Source of the DNA: Kastovskya adunca ATA6-11-RM4
Lineage (GTDB): Bacteria; Cyanobacteriota; Cyanobacteriia; Cyanobacteriales; Coleofasciculaceae
NCBI GenBank assembly: GCA_019359445.1
Contig: JAHHHJ010000008.1
Location: forward strand, 154,454-218,453
Direction: 5' to 3'
DNA: 64,000 bases
A program made the translations under genes and the position numbers. The notes beneath the pieces are model-generated. The model had not been told where the DNA came from, searched no databases, and was given only the letters and a program-made list of their open reading frames with translations. Positions 56,187-64,000 of this stretch are shown piece after piece; positions within the stretch are counted from its first letter, which is position 1, and each line of letters opens with the position of its first letter.

Positions 56187-57707
56187 ATGCCGCTATCAGG
56201 AGCAAGCCGTAGCATGATTCCTCTCCACCACCTTTCCTCTGACGAGAATTTTGCTCAATCCCCCAATGGGTCTACCGAGCGACCAGACAAGCCAGAGGAA
56301 GCCTGTGGCGTCTTTGGTCTCTATGCACCGGGGGAGGCTGTTGCCAAACTCACATATTTTGGGTTGTATGCTTTGCAGCACCGGGGACAGGAATCTGCCG
56401 GAATTGCCACCTTTGAAGGGGGTAAGGTGCATCTGCATAAAGATATGGGTTTGGTGTCTCAGGTCTTTAATGAAGGCATCTTGTCTAATTTGGTAGGGGA
56501 CATAGCGGTAGGACATACTCGCTACTCCACGACGGGTTCTAGCCGAGTGGCGAATGCCCAGCCAGCGGTGGTTGAAACTCGCTTAGGGAAGTTGGCTCTA
56601 GCACATAATGGTAATTTGGTCAATGCTCAGGAACTGCGGGAGCAATTGCTCAAGCAGAACTGTGACTTTACAACAACGACCGACTCAGAAGCGATCGCGA
56701 TCGCCATTGGTGCCGAAGTAGACAAAGGTAAAGACTGGTTAGAAGCTGCCATCAGCGCCTTTCACCGCTGTTCTGGTGCCTTCAGTCTGACCATTGGCAC
56801 TCCTGTTGGCTTGATGGGTGTCCGCGACCCCAACGGCATTCGTCCCCTCGTCATCGGTATTCTGAAGGGAGAAAAAAACCGCTACGTCCTTGCTTCTGAA
56901 ACCTGCGGCTTAGACATTATTGGGGCGGAGTACCTCCGGGACGTTGAACCGGGAGAATTGGTTTGGATTACTGAAGAAGGCTTGGCGTCCTTCCATTGGA
57001 GTAAGAAACCACAACGGAAGCTGTGCATTTTTGAGATGATTTACTTTGCTCGACCCGATAGCGTCATGCACGACGAAACGCTCTATAGCTATCGCCTGCG
57101 ATGCGGTCTTTATTTAGCAAAAGAGTCCTTCGTTGATGCGGATATTGTCATTGCTGTGCCGGATTCTGGTATTCCCGCCGCGATTGGCTATTCTCAGGCT
57201 ACTGGCATTCCCTATGCCGAAGGCTTAATCAAAAACCGCTATGTTGGTCGTACCTTCATCCAGCCCACCCAAGCGATGCGCGAGTCTGGCATTAAGATGA
57301 AGTTGAACCCCTTGAAAGATGTTTTAGCAGGAAAGCGCATCGTGATGGTGGACGACTCCATTGTCCGAGGAACAACCAGCCGCAAGATTGTCAAAGCGCT
57401 GCGGGATGCGGGTGCAACGGAGGTACACATGCGGATTTCTTCACCCCCCGTGACTCACCCCTGCTTCTATGGCATTGATACTGACAACCAGGATCAGCTG
57501 ATTGCAGCAACTAAGTCAGTCGAGGAAATCGCCGAGCAAATCGGTGTAGATTCCCTTGCCTATCTCAGTTGGGATGGAATGCTGGAAGCAACGAACGAAG
57601 ACCCCAATAGTTTCTGTTCTGCCTGCTTCACTGGAGATTATCCCGTGCAGTTACCAGAAGTTCTGAAGCGGTCGAAGTTAATGTTAGAAAAAGCGGCGAC
57701 GGTTTAG
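56187..57707 (+). CDS. purF: Amidophosphoribosyltransferase PurF
   Basis: 506 residues, first committed enzyme of purine synthesis (PRPP plus glutamine to phosphoribosylamine). The N-terminal propeptide (1-39) precedes the nucleophile Cys40 in ACGVFGLYAPGEAV, which is exposed by autoprocessing. Glutaminase motifs YALQHRGQESAGIA, VGHTRYSTTG and LAHNGNLVN are followed by the PRPP-binding loop VMVDDSIVRGTTS (about 386-398). CSACFTGDYP (about 478) and the Cys pattern agree with the 4Fe-4S class. ATG 56214 is an alternative start, though propeptide length varies in this family. Encoded just after purL. Confidence 0.97.
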   Translation: MPLSGASRSMIPLHHLSSDENFAQSPNGSTERPDKPEEACGVFGLYAPGEAVAKLTYFGLYALQHRGQESAGIATFEGGKVHLHKDMGLVSQVFNEGILSNLVGDIAVGHTRYSTTGSSRVANAQPAVVETRLGKLALAHNGNLVNAQELREQLLKQNCDFTTTTDSEAIAIAIGAEVDKGKDWLEAAISAFHRCSGAFSLTIGTPVGLMGVRDPNGIRPLVIGILKGEKNRYVLASETCGLDIIGAEYLRDVEPGELVWITEEGLASFHWSKKPQRKLCIFEMIYFARPDSVMHDETLYSYRLRCGLYLAKESFVDADIVIAVPDSGIPAAIGYSQATGIPYAEGLIKNRYVGRTFIQPTQAMRESGIKMKLNPLKDVLAGKRIVMVDDSIVRGTTSRKIVKALRDAGATEVHMRISSPPVTHPCFYGIDTDNQDQLIAATKSVEEIAEQIGVDSLAYLSWDGMLEATNEDPNSFCSACFTGDYPVQLPEVLKRSKLMLEKAATV

Positions 57708-57740
57708 TGATTGGTCGTTAGCAGTCTTCGGTAATCTTTG

Positions 57741-57764
57741 TCGGGCGGGCATCTTGTCCGCCAT
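57741..57764. repeat. GGCGGGC-ATCTT-GTCCGCC hairpin repeat
   Basis: GGCGG and CCGCC arms flank GCATCTTGT, the familiar interspersed hairpin of cyanobacterial intergenic DNA. The surrounding stretch (57708-57974) has no gene I trust; a 92-codon minus-strand frame there crosses this repeat. Confidence 0.6.
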
Positions 57765-57974
57765 TTATGGAAAATTTGGGAAAGGGCAGTAGCACTACAT
57801 CTTTAAGGGAGTTTATTCTTTTTTCTCCCAGCGATCGCTCCTTAAAAAGAACAGCGCGATCGCGTACAGATGTGGCTTCAGTCCCAGCAATATGCTCTGC
57901 TCCACTCGCTAATTTTATCGCCTCTTCCTCGTTACCTTCTGCCCCAGCCAACTCAGCTAAACAGAGCGATCGCC

Positions 57975-58385
57975 TTAATCTTCTGTTCTTAACCAATTCT
58001 CTACAGTAACTCCCTGAACTCTCAGTAGATCGGAGTCATTCGAGACAAGAATTAAGCCGCGTATTATTGCTGTCGCGGCGATCAATATATCTGCATCTTG
58101 TATAGGTCTACCCCTTTGTTTCAAATCTGCGTAAATTTCTGAAGCTTTTTCTAGAATTTCTATATCGTCTAGTAACAATAGTCGATAGGTCTGACAAAAA
58201 GTATTAAAAATAGACAGCTTCCTTGTTGCATTCACAGCGAGGAGCCCTCTTTTTATCTCATAATAACTAATTCCACTGACAAAAGCTTTTTGCCCTTGAA
58301 GACTCACCTCTTCTAACTTAGTTATTATTCTTTCATTCTGCTTTAAATGTGCAGTAACGATATTTGTATCAAGTAAATAACCCAA
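57975..58385 (-). CDS. vapC: VapC-type PIN-domain toxin
   Basis: 136 residues, a type II toxin ribonuclease. The PIN acidic residues are in place: Asp6 in GYLLDTNIV, Glu43 in SYYEIKRGLL, Asp97/Asp99 in QDADILIAATAI and Asp117 in VSNDSDLLRV, coordinating Mg for cleavage of RNA, usually tRNA. The gene starts 5 bases after the stop of the antitoxin gene on the same strand, the usual operon layout. It is AT-rich compared with its neighbours, consistent with transfer. Target RNA unknown. Confidence 0.92.
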   Translation of the reverse strand: MGYLLDTNIVTAHLKQNERIITKLEEVSLQGQKAFVSGISYYEIKRGLLAVNATRKLSIFNTFCQTYRLLLLDDIEILEKASEIYADLKQRGRPIQDADILIAATAIIRGLILVSNDSDLLRVQGVTVENWLRTED

Positions 58386-58390
58386 ATTTC

Positions 58391-58684
58391 TTATCTTCCT
58401 TCCACTGCGGCATCAAAAATTTCCATCTCCTCCGCTGTTAAATCATTTAGCATTCCCGACGTCGCTTCCAGTACCAAGATACTATCAATTCGCTCTATTA
58501 AATCTTCCTCATCAATAGTTCTCAACTCCTCAAGAGAAAATTTATCAAACAGTTGCACTAAATGTTGAATCATCTCATCTTTATCTAGCTTTTCTCGAAA
58601 TAAATTATTACGCTGAAATGACTTTTTTACTACCTTTGATAAATAAGATAATAAAGCATTCTTTTCTACAGAAACTTTATCCAT
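58391..58684 (-). CDS. Antitoxin partner of VapC
   Basis: 97 residues (MDKVSVEKNALLSYLSKVVK start, ...AEEMEIFDAAVEGR end). Upstream and co-directional with the toxin, 5 bases apart, with AGGAGG before the start. The sequence is helical and acidic, as expected for a toxin-neutralising tail, but I recognise no ribbon-helix-helix or AbrB N-terminus, so the DNA-binding type is unknown. Assignment rests on operon position. Its first 51 codons are duplicated at 59392-59548. Confidence 0.8.
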   Translation of the reverse strand: MDKVSVEKNALLSYLSKVVKKSFQRNNLFREKLDKDEMIQHLVQLFDKFSLEELRTIDEEDLIERIDSILVLEATSGMLNDLTAEEMEIFDAAVEGR

Positions 58685-58725
58685 ACTATCCTCCTAAAAT
58701 TAAACTCAAGAAATCCCTATTTTAA
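58531..58725 (-). repeat. Direct repeat, copy A (5' half of the antitoxin and its leader)
   Basis: This 195-base stretch is the 5' half of the antitoxin gene plus about 40 bases upstream including the ribosome site. It is about 90% identical in the parts I compared by eye to 59392-59589. The two copies are in the same orientation, about 670 bases apart. Confidence 0.85.
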
Positions 58726-58950
58726 GCAGGGTAAACGCATCAAAAATCTGGATGGGAATGTGCATCAGAGTGAGGAATACTGGCGCTGAGAGCATGGGCA
58801 AGCCGAGGAAAATTTCTCATCTTACACCCCTGACTGCCTCGTTTTAGAGGCGTTTACCCTGATATCATCGCAGCTAAACCAGTTGATTTAGATACGGAAA
58901 GGTTTAAGGGAAGAATTATCTTAAACCCAAGATTTAGACGGAGGTAAGCT

Positions 58951-59379
58951 ATGTCTGTGGAAGTCCCTCTAATAAAAGTCGGGAGCAATCCTAGTTGTCA
59001 GTCTAAGTGTGTTATCTCGTATGACCGTGTTGTTTCTTATCGAGGAGAGCCACCTTGTGTTTTGACTTTTCAAAATTCTGAGTTTGGCGAACAGCAATTT
59101 AGTGGTAAAGACATTTTTGAATGTCTTTGTAATCTGAGGAGATTTCTTGAAGAAAAGGATTGGAGAATCCTTTGCAACGGAGCCTGCTTCGATGCTTATC
59201 CGTCCGGAATGTCAAGGGATATGGGCGGAGGGTACAAACTTTACATCCGTCAAATGGGACAACATCCTCAGCGAAGTGATTTGGTGAAAATTTTTGACAA
59301 GACCGCTCCTGAAAAGATTGGTACTGTTGAAGAACAACTTTCTTACTATAGACAATGGCTTGAAAGTGTTGGTTTATAG
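58951..59379 (+). CDS. Orphan protein between the antitoxin copies, unknown function
   Basis: 142 residues (MSVEVPLIKVGSNPSCQSKC start). GGAGG lies seven bases before the ATG. The product is soluble, with several Cys residues (CQSKC, CVLTF, CLCNL, CNGACF) and a conserved-looking centre (DIFECLCNLRRFLEEKDWRI, CNGACFDAYPSGMSRDMGGG). I do not recognise the family; small proteins of this kind accompany toxin and immunity islands, but nothing shows this. It is transcribed opposite to the toxin operon and lies exactly between the two antitoxin copies. Confidence 0.7.
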   Translation: MSVEVPLIKVGSNPSCQSKCVISYDRVVSYRGEPPCVLTFQNSEFGEQQFSGKDIFECLCNLRRFLEEKDWRILCNGACFDAYPSGMSRDMGGGYKLYIRQMGQHPQRSDLVKIFDKTAPEKIGTVEEQLSYYRQWLESVGL

Positions 59380-59391
59380 ATTCAAAGGAGA

Positions 59392-59548
59392 ACTCAAGAG
59401 AAATTTTATCAAACAGTTGCACTAAATGTTGAATCATCTCATCTTCATCTAGCTTTTCTCGAAACAAATTATTACGCTGAAACGACTTTTTTACTACCTT
59501 TGATACACGGGATAATAGAGCATCCTTTTCTACAGAAACTTTATCCAT
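59392..59548 (-). pseudogene. Truncated second copy of the antitoxin gene
   Basis: Reads MDKVSVEKDALLSRVSKVVK ... EDEMIQHLVQLFDKISLE and then diverges from the antitoxin; downstream the frame continues through antisense of the orphan gene. About 51 of 97 codons remain, with intact ribosome site. It cannot encode the full antitoxin. The break is a few bases after the stop of the orphan gene. Confidence 0.85.
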
Positions 59549-59681
59549 ACTATCCTCCTAAAATTCAACTCAAAAAACTCCCTATTTTAGGAGAGCTTGC
59601 CTAATTATAAATGACGCATTGAATAGGCAGTGGGGCAGACATTGCCGCCCCACAGGATAGGTAAATTCTTAAGCCAAGAAA

Positions 59682-60683
59682 TTAACGTTCTATCTGCTCA
59701 AGATCTAGATTTAGAGGATAGGAATTCACCTGCTCTCCATCGTTGATAATTGAGCGCATCCCTTCCACCGTTGCCGGAATACTACGGGGGTCCATGAACA
59801 TCACCTTGCTGCTGTTGCTGCTGCCAATTACGGTGCCCATTTCCAAATAATGTTGGGCGAGTAAAAATTGCAGCGCTTCACGAGCATGGGGGTCAGTTTT
59901 GAGGGTTTTGGCAATCACTTGCAACGCCTCAGAGGTAGCTTGAGCTTTGAGGACTTCCCTTTGGCGTTCGGCTTGCGCTTTGAGAATAATTGCCTTTTGC
60001 TCGGCTTCTGCATCCAGAATCACAGATTTCTGACGCGCTTCGGCATCAAGAACCCGTGCTTCTGCCTTACCTCTAGCGCTGTTGACAGCGGAGTCGCGAT
60101 CGCCTTCTGAGGTCAAGATCGATGCCCGTTTGCGGCGTTCGGCAGACATTTGCAATTCCATCGAATCCTGAACCGCCTTAGACGGAACGATGTCTCGCAG
60201 CTCAACCCGTGTCACTTTCACGCCCCAAGGATCGGTAGCAATGTCCAGTTCTCGCAACAGCAGCTCGTTAATTTCTGAGCGGGCGGTGAAGGTTTGATCG
60301 AGTTCTAGTTTGCCCATTTCCGAGCGAATCTGGGTCAAAACCAAGTTCACCATCGCATCCCGGAGATTTTCTACTCGATAGTAGGCTTTCTCCATATCCA
60401 TAATTCGCCAGTACACAACCGCATCAACGCTGATGGAAACGTTGTCGCAGGTAATACAGGATTGGGGCGGGATGTCGATGACTTTTTCACGGGTGGTTTC
60501 CATATAAACCACCTTGTCAATAAATGGGGTGACAAAGTTGAGTCCAGGAGTTAGTTTCTTTTTATAACTGCCGAGACTTTCCACCAACGCTTCATTTTTT
60601 TCATTGATGATTTTAACGGAGCCTGCCACAGCAGAACCGCCAAGGGCTAAAAAGACGAGCAAAAAAAGTTGAGAAAATCCCAT
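59682..60683 (-). CDS. SPFH/stomatin-like protein (paraslipin, QmcA type)
   Basis: 333 residues from ATG 60683 ([20 protein letters not shown]); GGAGA is well spaced before it. An N-terminal membrane helix is followed by the SPFH domain ([72 protein letters not shown]) and an Ala/Glu/Lys coiled coil ([40 protein letters not shown]). Family members form large oligomers at the membrane and work with NfeD proteins; the neighbouring nfeD-like gene supports this pairing. Specific partners, such as FtsH, are not shown by this sequence. Confidence 0.92.
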   Translation of the reverse strand: MGFSQLFLLVFLALGGSAVAGSVKIINEKNEALVESLGSYKKKLTPGLNFVTPFIDKVVYMETTREKVIDIPPQSCITCDNVSISVDAVVYWRIMDMEKAYYRVENLRDAMVNLVLTQIRSEMGKLELDQTFTARSEINELLLRELDIATDPWGVKVTRVELRDIVPSKAVQDSMELQMSAERRKRASILTSEGDRDSAVNSARGKAEARVLDAEARQKSVILDAEAEQKAIILKAQAERQREVLKAQATSEALQVIAKTLKTDPHAREALQFLLAQHYLEMGTVIGSSNSSKVMFMDPRSIPATVEGMRSIINDGEQVNSYPLNLDLEQIER

Positions 60684-60749
60684 GTGTGTTGTCTCCTGCA
60701 AAAAGGTGGTGAAGTTGAGTACACTCCACAAAGCATTCAAGTAGCGGCT

Positions 60750-61307
60750 TTACTGACGCAGTAGATGCTCTGGCATCACAATTAAGGTGTTGCCTTCGCG
60801 CCTGAGAACATAAACTTTTTGATGGGGAGCGATCGCCTGCTCATAGTCTTCACAACGAGCACGCCAGGAGTTCCCTTCATACAGCACGCGCCCAGTTTCC
60901 CCAGCGGCAATAGCGGTCAGGGTTTCGCCTTCTCTGGCATCCTCAATTATCATGACGCGACGGCGGGGCATAAAACGCCGTGACAGGTAAATCAGGACAG
61001 TGGAAAAAATTAACCACAATACAACCTGTAACGGAAACTGGGGCAACACCAGTGATATCCCAGCCACAAGCAAGGCGCTGATACCCATCATGAATTCCAC
61101 AAACGCCGTCGGCAAAAACATCTCCATCAGGCAAAGAATTGCTCCGGCTACCAGCCAAAGCAGAGTTGTACTGAGTAGAGGCGCTACCGGAGTTACCAGT
61201 AGCCAAGAAAAAGCCATATCAACTCCTGCAACTAACTCAGTGGTGGTCAATGGCATATCAGCCTTTGGCGCTACTAAGGTTAATAATTCACTTCTGGGGA
61301 TATTCAT
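60750..61307 (-). CDS. NfeD-like membrane protein
   Basis: 185 residues. Hydrophobic segments at about 34-58, 62-80 and 85-108 (LLWLVAGAILCLMEMFLPTA, VEFMMGISALLVAGISLVLP, VVLWLIFSTVLIYLSRRFMP) are followed by a small OB-fold tail (GETGRVLYEGNSWRARCEDY, AIAPHQKVYVLRREGNTLIV), the layout of short NfeD proteins. NfeD and SPFH genes form a conserved pair; this gene is upstream of the SPFH gene on the same strand, 66 bases apart. ATG 61256 is a possible shorter start. Biochemical role unknown. Confidence 0.85.
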   Translation of the reverse strand: MNIPRSELLTLVAPKADMPLTTTELVAGVDMAFSWLLVTPVAPLLSTTLLWLVAGAILCLMEMFLPTAFVEFMMGISALLVAGISLVLPQFPLQVVLWLIFSTVLIYLSRRFMPRRRVMIIEDAREGETLTAIAAGETGRVLYEGNSWRARCEDYEQAIAPHQKVYVLRREGNTLIVMPEHLLRQ

Positions 61308-61740
61308 TCCGGCTTCATTGAGTAGTTCGATGAGGAAGCCTCTATTAACCCGTCGTCAGAGGGTAGGCGTTAAGCAACTATGTCAGTACTATCCTGTGTC
61401 AGGCGTGGCTATCCCACCTGACAGGGGCTAAAAATTTCTTAAAATTCCTTAACCCTTCCTTATAGGGAATAGCAACGCCTGCTTCCTAACGCTTCACTTG
61501 TAGAAGTTAAGGTTGAAAAGAAACTTCAATAGCTAGATCGAGCTGACCCCTCAACCAATAACTAACGATATCCTTCAGAAGAACTGTTGCTGTTTCTACC
61601 CATTTCGACTAATCTCTTCAAACAACCAGGCATCGTAGGGTGTATAAAGCTAAACAGTTAGCTGAGGCTAAATTTAATCTAGCCTAGCCAATAGGGGTTT
61701 GACCGCTCTATGCAAATTAACTTAGCTATTGTTTAAATTT
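61308..61740. other. Region upstream of the PP2C gene, nothing recognised
   Basis: About 430 bases between divergent genes. No gene, repeat or clear promoter could be defended; only ATGAGTAG at 61741 begins the next gene. Confidence 0.35.
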
Positions 61741-63699
61741 ATGAGTAGTTCTGAGTCGCTAAACCATACATACCTTTGGGCAACCGGATCTAGTGCTAAA
61801 ACCATAGCGCCTGGAGATCTAGTTGCTGGCAGATACTTAGCGATCGCGCCCCAACTTTGGCGAGACACTCAGCCGAACCGACCGCCACAAGTTCCCAAGC
61901 CGCTGACGGGTGACGTTATCCCTTACCTGCGCCTGTATCCCCACTCGCTACATGTTCCTGGGGTATATGGGATCTGCCAGTCCACACCAGAATCCACCCC
62001 GATTTTGTTACTCAACAACATCCCCGTCAATACAAAGGGCAAACTTTATCCAACCATTCTAGAGGCGTGGTCTCAAGCAACGCCGTTGCGTCAGGTTTAC
62101 TGGATTTGGCAATTGCTGGAACTCTGGACACCCTTATCAGAACTGGGGGTCGCGGCAAGTCTTTTGGTAGCCGACAATCTCCGAGTAGAAGGCTGGCGCG
62201 TCCGGTTACAGGAACTGTATACCGAGGGGGATGAAACCGTACAACGATCTTTGGCAGCACTGACTTCGGGTAAGGCTGAGAACACATCAGTCGGAAGCAC
62301 AACTCTCATCCAAGCTCCGGTAAAAGCAACGCTAGCTGAGTTGGGTGTGAGTTGGACAAGTTGGTTCCGTTCGGCTAAGACAGCCGTCGCATCTCGGTTG
62401 GAGGAGATTTTTCAACAGTTGCAGGCAGAGAAACCTTCCTTAGAGGCGATCGCCACAGCCTTAAATCAGCTATTGCTCGAACAAGCTGCCCAGCAACCCC
62501 TCCGAATAACAGTAGCGGGGGCAACGGATATCGGCCCGCAGCACAAGCACAATGAGGATAGCTGCTTTCCCACAGCAACTGACCTCCCCAGTCCAGATAG
62601 TCCCCTCAGCGACCCCCTCGTTGCCCACCTGACGGTTGTGTGTGATGGCATTGGAGGACACGACGGAGGGGAAGTTGCCAGCCAGCTAGCGGTGCAGTCG
62701 ATTAAGCTGCAAATTCGGGGGATGCTGGCGGAGTTGGCAGAAGACCCGGAACTGATGACGCCAGAGCTGGTTAAAGATCAGTTGGCGGCAATTATCCGGG
62801 TGGCGAATAACTTGATTGCAGCGCGCAATGACGAACAAGAGCGCGAATCTCGCCGTCGCATGGGGACAACCTTAGTCATGGCGTTGCAGCTACCGCAAAT
62901 CGTTAATACCCCCACCGGAAGTGGCAATGCACATGAACTTTATATCGCTAATGTGGGAGACAGCCGTGCTTACTGGTTGACACCGCGTTACTGTCAGCAA
63001 CTCACGATTGATGATGATGTGGTAACTAGAGAAGTGCGGATGGGTCGCAGTCTGCTCTCTGAGGCATTGCTAAGAGAGGATGCAGGAGCACTGACGCAAG
63101 CCGTAGGGACTAAAGATGCAGAATTGCTGCGCCCGACGGTACAGCGCTTCATTTTGGAAGAGGATGGTTTGTTGTTACTGTGTTCGGATGGTTTGAGCGA
63201 CAACGATCGCGTTGAGGAAATTTGGGCAAGTTTTACCCCTGATGTCTTGCGAGGCAAACTGACTGTAGAAGCCGCTGTACAGTCTTTGATTGATTTGGCT
63301 AATCAACACAACGGTCATGACAATACTTCAGTTGTTCTAAGCGAGTATGGCGTTTCTCCTCAATACCCGGTGGTGCTCAATTTTGGAGAACTGCCGACAG
63401 GCAAGTTGGAGCCGGAAACGAAGACGCTAGAAACAGAGTTTGCTCAGGTAGCACAGTCCCAAGAGGCAGAGGAAGCGGCAGCTAGAGCCGCGCAGGAACC
63501 CCGCGATCGCACGTTGATACCTCGTCGCTTGAATACTCGTCTAGCGCTGATGCTGGTGGCGATGGCGGTATTTCTCAGCGCCGTTGCAGGGGTTGTGGCA
63601 TGGCGGACGCTCGATTCCCAGGGTTACGAACAACTCCGCAATCGTCTCTTCCCGGCTGAGGTTGAAGAAAGTCCTGAGATTCTAAGTCCTGAGTCCTGA
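61741..63699 (+). CDS. PP2C-family serine/threonine phosphatase with C-terminal membrane anchor
   Basis: 652 residues from ATG 61741; the in-frame TTG at 61729 is less likely. The N-terminal 260 residues form an unknown domain. The PP2C domain (about 265-560) has DIGPQHKHNEDS, VVCDGIGGHDGGEVAS (metal Asp/Gly motif), RRRMGTTLVMAL, YIANVGDSRAYWLTPRY, LLLLCSDGLSD and NGHDNTSVVL. A membrane helix (about 603-625, LALMLVAMAVFLSAVAGVVA) follows a charged region. It should dephosphorylate serine/threonine in the cytoplasm, opposite to Hanks-type kinases. The end ...SPES and stop are encoded by the GAGTCCTGA repeat. Confidence 0.92.
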   Translation: MSSSESLNHTYLWATGSSAKTIAPGDLVAGRYLAIAPQLWRDTQPNRPPQVPKPLTGDVIPYLRLYPHSLHVPGVYGICQSTPESTPILLLNNIPVNTKGKLYPTILEAWSQATPLRQVYWIWQLLELWTPLSELGVAASLLVADNLRVEGWRVRLQELYTEGDETVQRSLAALTSGKAENTSVGSTTLIQAPVKATLAELGVSWTSWFRSAKTAVASRLEEIFQQLQAEKPSLEAIATALNQLLLEQAAQQPLRITVAGATDIGPQHKHNEDSCFPTATDLPSPDSPLSDPLVAHLTVVCDGIGGHDGGEVASQLAVQSIKLQIRGMLAELAEDPELMTPELVKDQLAAIIRVANNLIAARNDEQERESRRRMGTTLVMALQLPQIVNTPTGSGNAHELYIANVGDSRAYWLTPRYCQQLTIDDDVVTREVRMGRSLLSEALLREDAGALTQAVGTKDAELLRPTVQRFILEEDGLLLLCSDGLSDNDRVEEIWASFTPDVLRGKLTVEAAVQSLIDLANQHNGHDNTSVVLSEYGVSPQYPVVLNFGELPTGKLEPETKTLETEFAQVAQSQEAEEAAARAAQEPRDRTLIPRRLNTRLALMLVAMAVFLSAVAGVVAWRTLDSQGYEQLRNRLFPAEVEESPEILSPES

Positions 63700-63816
63700 G
63701 TCGGGGAGAAAGTATGAAGGATGAAGTATGAAGGGTGAAGTATGAAGGGTGAAGTATGAAGGGTGAAGTATGAAGGGTGAAGTATGAAGGGTGAAGTATG
63801 AAGGGTGAAGTATGAA
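63683..63816 (+). repeat. Composite interspersed repeat, fourth copy, with seven 14-bp units
   Basis: AAGTCCTGAGTCCTGAGTCG overlaps the end of the PP2C gene. Then units of AGTATGAAGGGTGA (14 bp) start at 63711, 63725, 63739, 63753, 63767, 63781 and 63795, with a partial unit to 63816. Only the first differs by one base (GGATGA). It is the longest and most regular copy. Confidence 0.9.
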
Positions 63817-64000
63817 ATAGGCGATTGGAGTAATGGCTAATCGTTGTCAACTTTTCTCTCCCCCGCTCCCCTGCTCTCACAGGTGTAGGTTTTTTACAAT
63901 CAAGCGGAGTTGAAGAAAGTCACAGTTGTAGTCGCAGACAAAGGACCCAAAGAAAGTGGAAGACCATTAAGTAAATCAGCTAAAAGAGTCAGAAAGCCCT
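63817..64000. other. Window end, nothing recognised
   Basis: A pyrimidine-rich block (CTTTTCTCTCCCCCGCTCCC near 63850) echoes the CTGCACCCC half of the repeat clusters. The last 120 bases show no gene in any frame I could support. Confidence 0.3.

Noticed and set aside
57718..57996. 92-codon minus-strand frame after purF
   Set aside because: It crosses the GGCGGGC hairpin repeat, overlaps the vapC end, and shows no recognisable product; a decayed gene is possible but not shown.
1..64000. Search for rRNA, complete tRNA, cas genes and transposases
   Set aside because: None could be supported on either strand by reading; cas genes must be elsewhere in the genome.

Overview
The window looks like chromosomal DNA of a filamentous, non-model cyanobacterium. 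The pointers are a high density of HIP1 octamers (GCGATCGC), a small high-light-inducible protein gene behind an HLR1-like site, a DUF1816 protein, a PEP-CTERM protein, a LysS carrying the KTSC tail typical of cyanobacteria, SigA with the cyanobacterial C-terminus, and two long CRISPR arrays with repeats ending in ATTGAAAC. I saw no rRNA, no complete tRNA, no cas gene, no transposase and no phage gene.

Layout. 1-5 kb: a secreted duplicated-domain protein, a lipoprotein back-to-back with a polysaccharide deacetylase, then the principal sigma factor sigA behind an 880-base leader. 5-23.9 kb: a large PAS/GAF histidine kinase, hli, a GH15-like enzyme, a second histidine kinase, a DUF2267 pair, a broken diguanylate cyclase, an ECF-like sigma factor with a TPR protein, a glyoxalase-fold protein, lysS, small membrane proteins and an SGNH-like lipoprotein. 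23.9-28 kb: CRISPR array 1 (46 repeats). 28-42.9 kb: a cellulose locus: GH5-CBM2 endoglucanase, a coiled-coil membrane protein, a lipoprotein, then the operon barrel - TPR - GH8 - bcsB - bcsA. 43.2-45.1 kb: CRISPR array 2 (23 repeats). 45-53 kb: a TldE-like protein, a small secreted protein, a PEP-CTERM protein, PhoD, a small membrane protein and a PAS/GAF/GGDEF diguanylate cyclase. 53.7-64 kb: purL-purF, a VapC toxin-antitoxin pair with a partly duplicated antitoxin around an orphan gene, an SPFH-NfeD operon and a membrane-anchored PP2C phosphatase.

How the parts fit. BcsA/BcsB with a PilZ c-di-GMP site, a GH8 and a GH5 cellulase, and a BcsC-like exporter split into two genes make a coherent cellulose synthesis and export unit. 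The diguanylate cyclase in the same window is a possible but unproven source of its signal. The two arrays flank this locus. They share a duplicated leader of about 250 bases with a promoter-like element, and their repeats are identical in the 3' part (crRNA sense) but different in the 5' part, so they probably use one adaptation machinery encoded elsewhere.

The observations I rate highest are: two spacers of array 1 that read the same gene end from opposite strands and differ only at synonymous and stop-codon positions; spacers in array 2 that look like CRISPR repeat core; an interspersed composite repeat that sits on or next to the stop codons of five genes; the antitoxin duplication; and a terminator-like hairpin just upstream of sigA.
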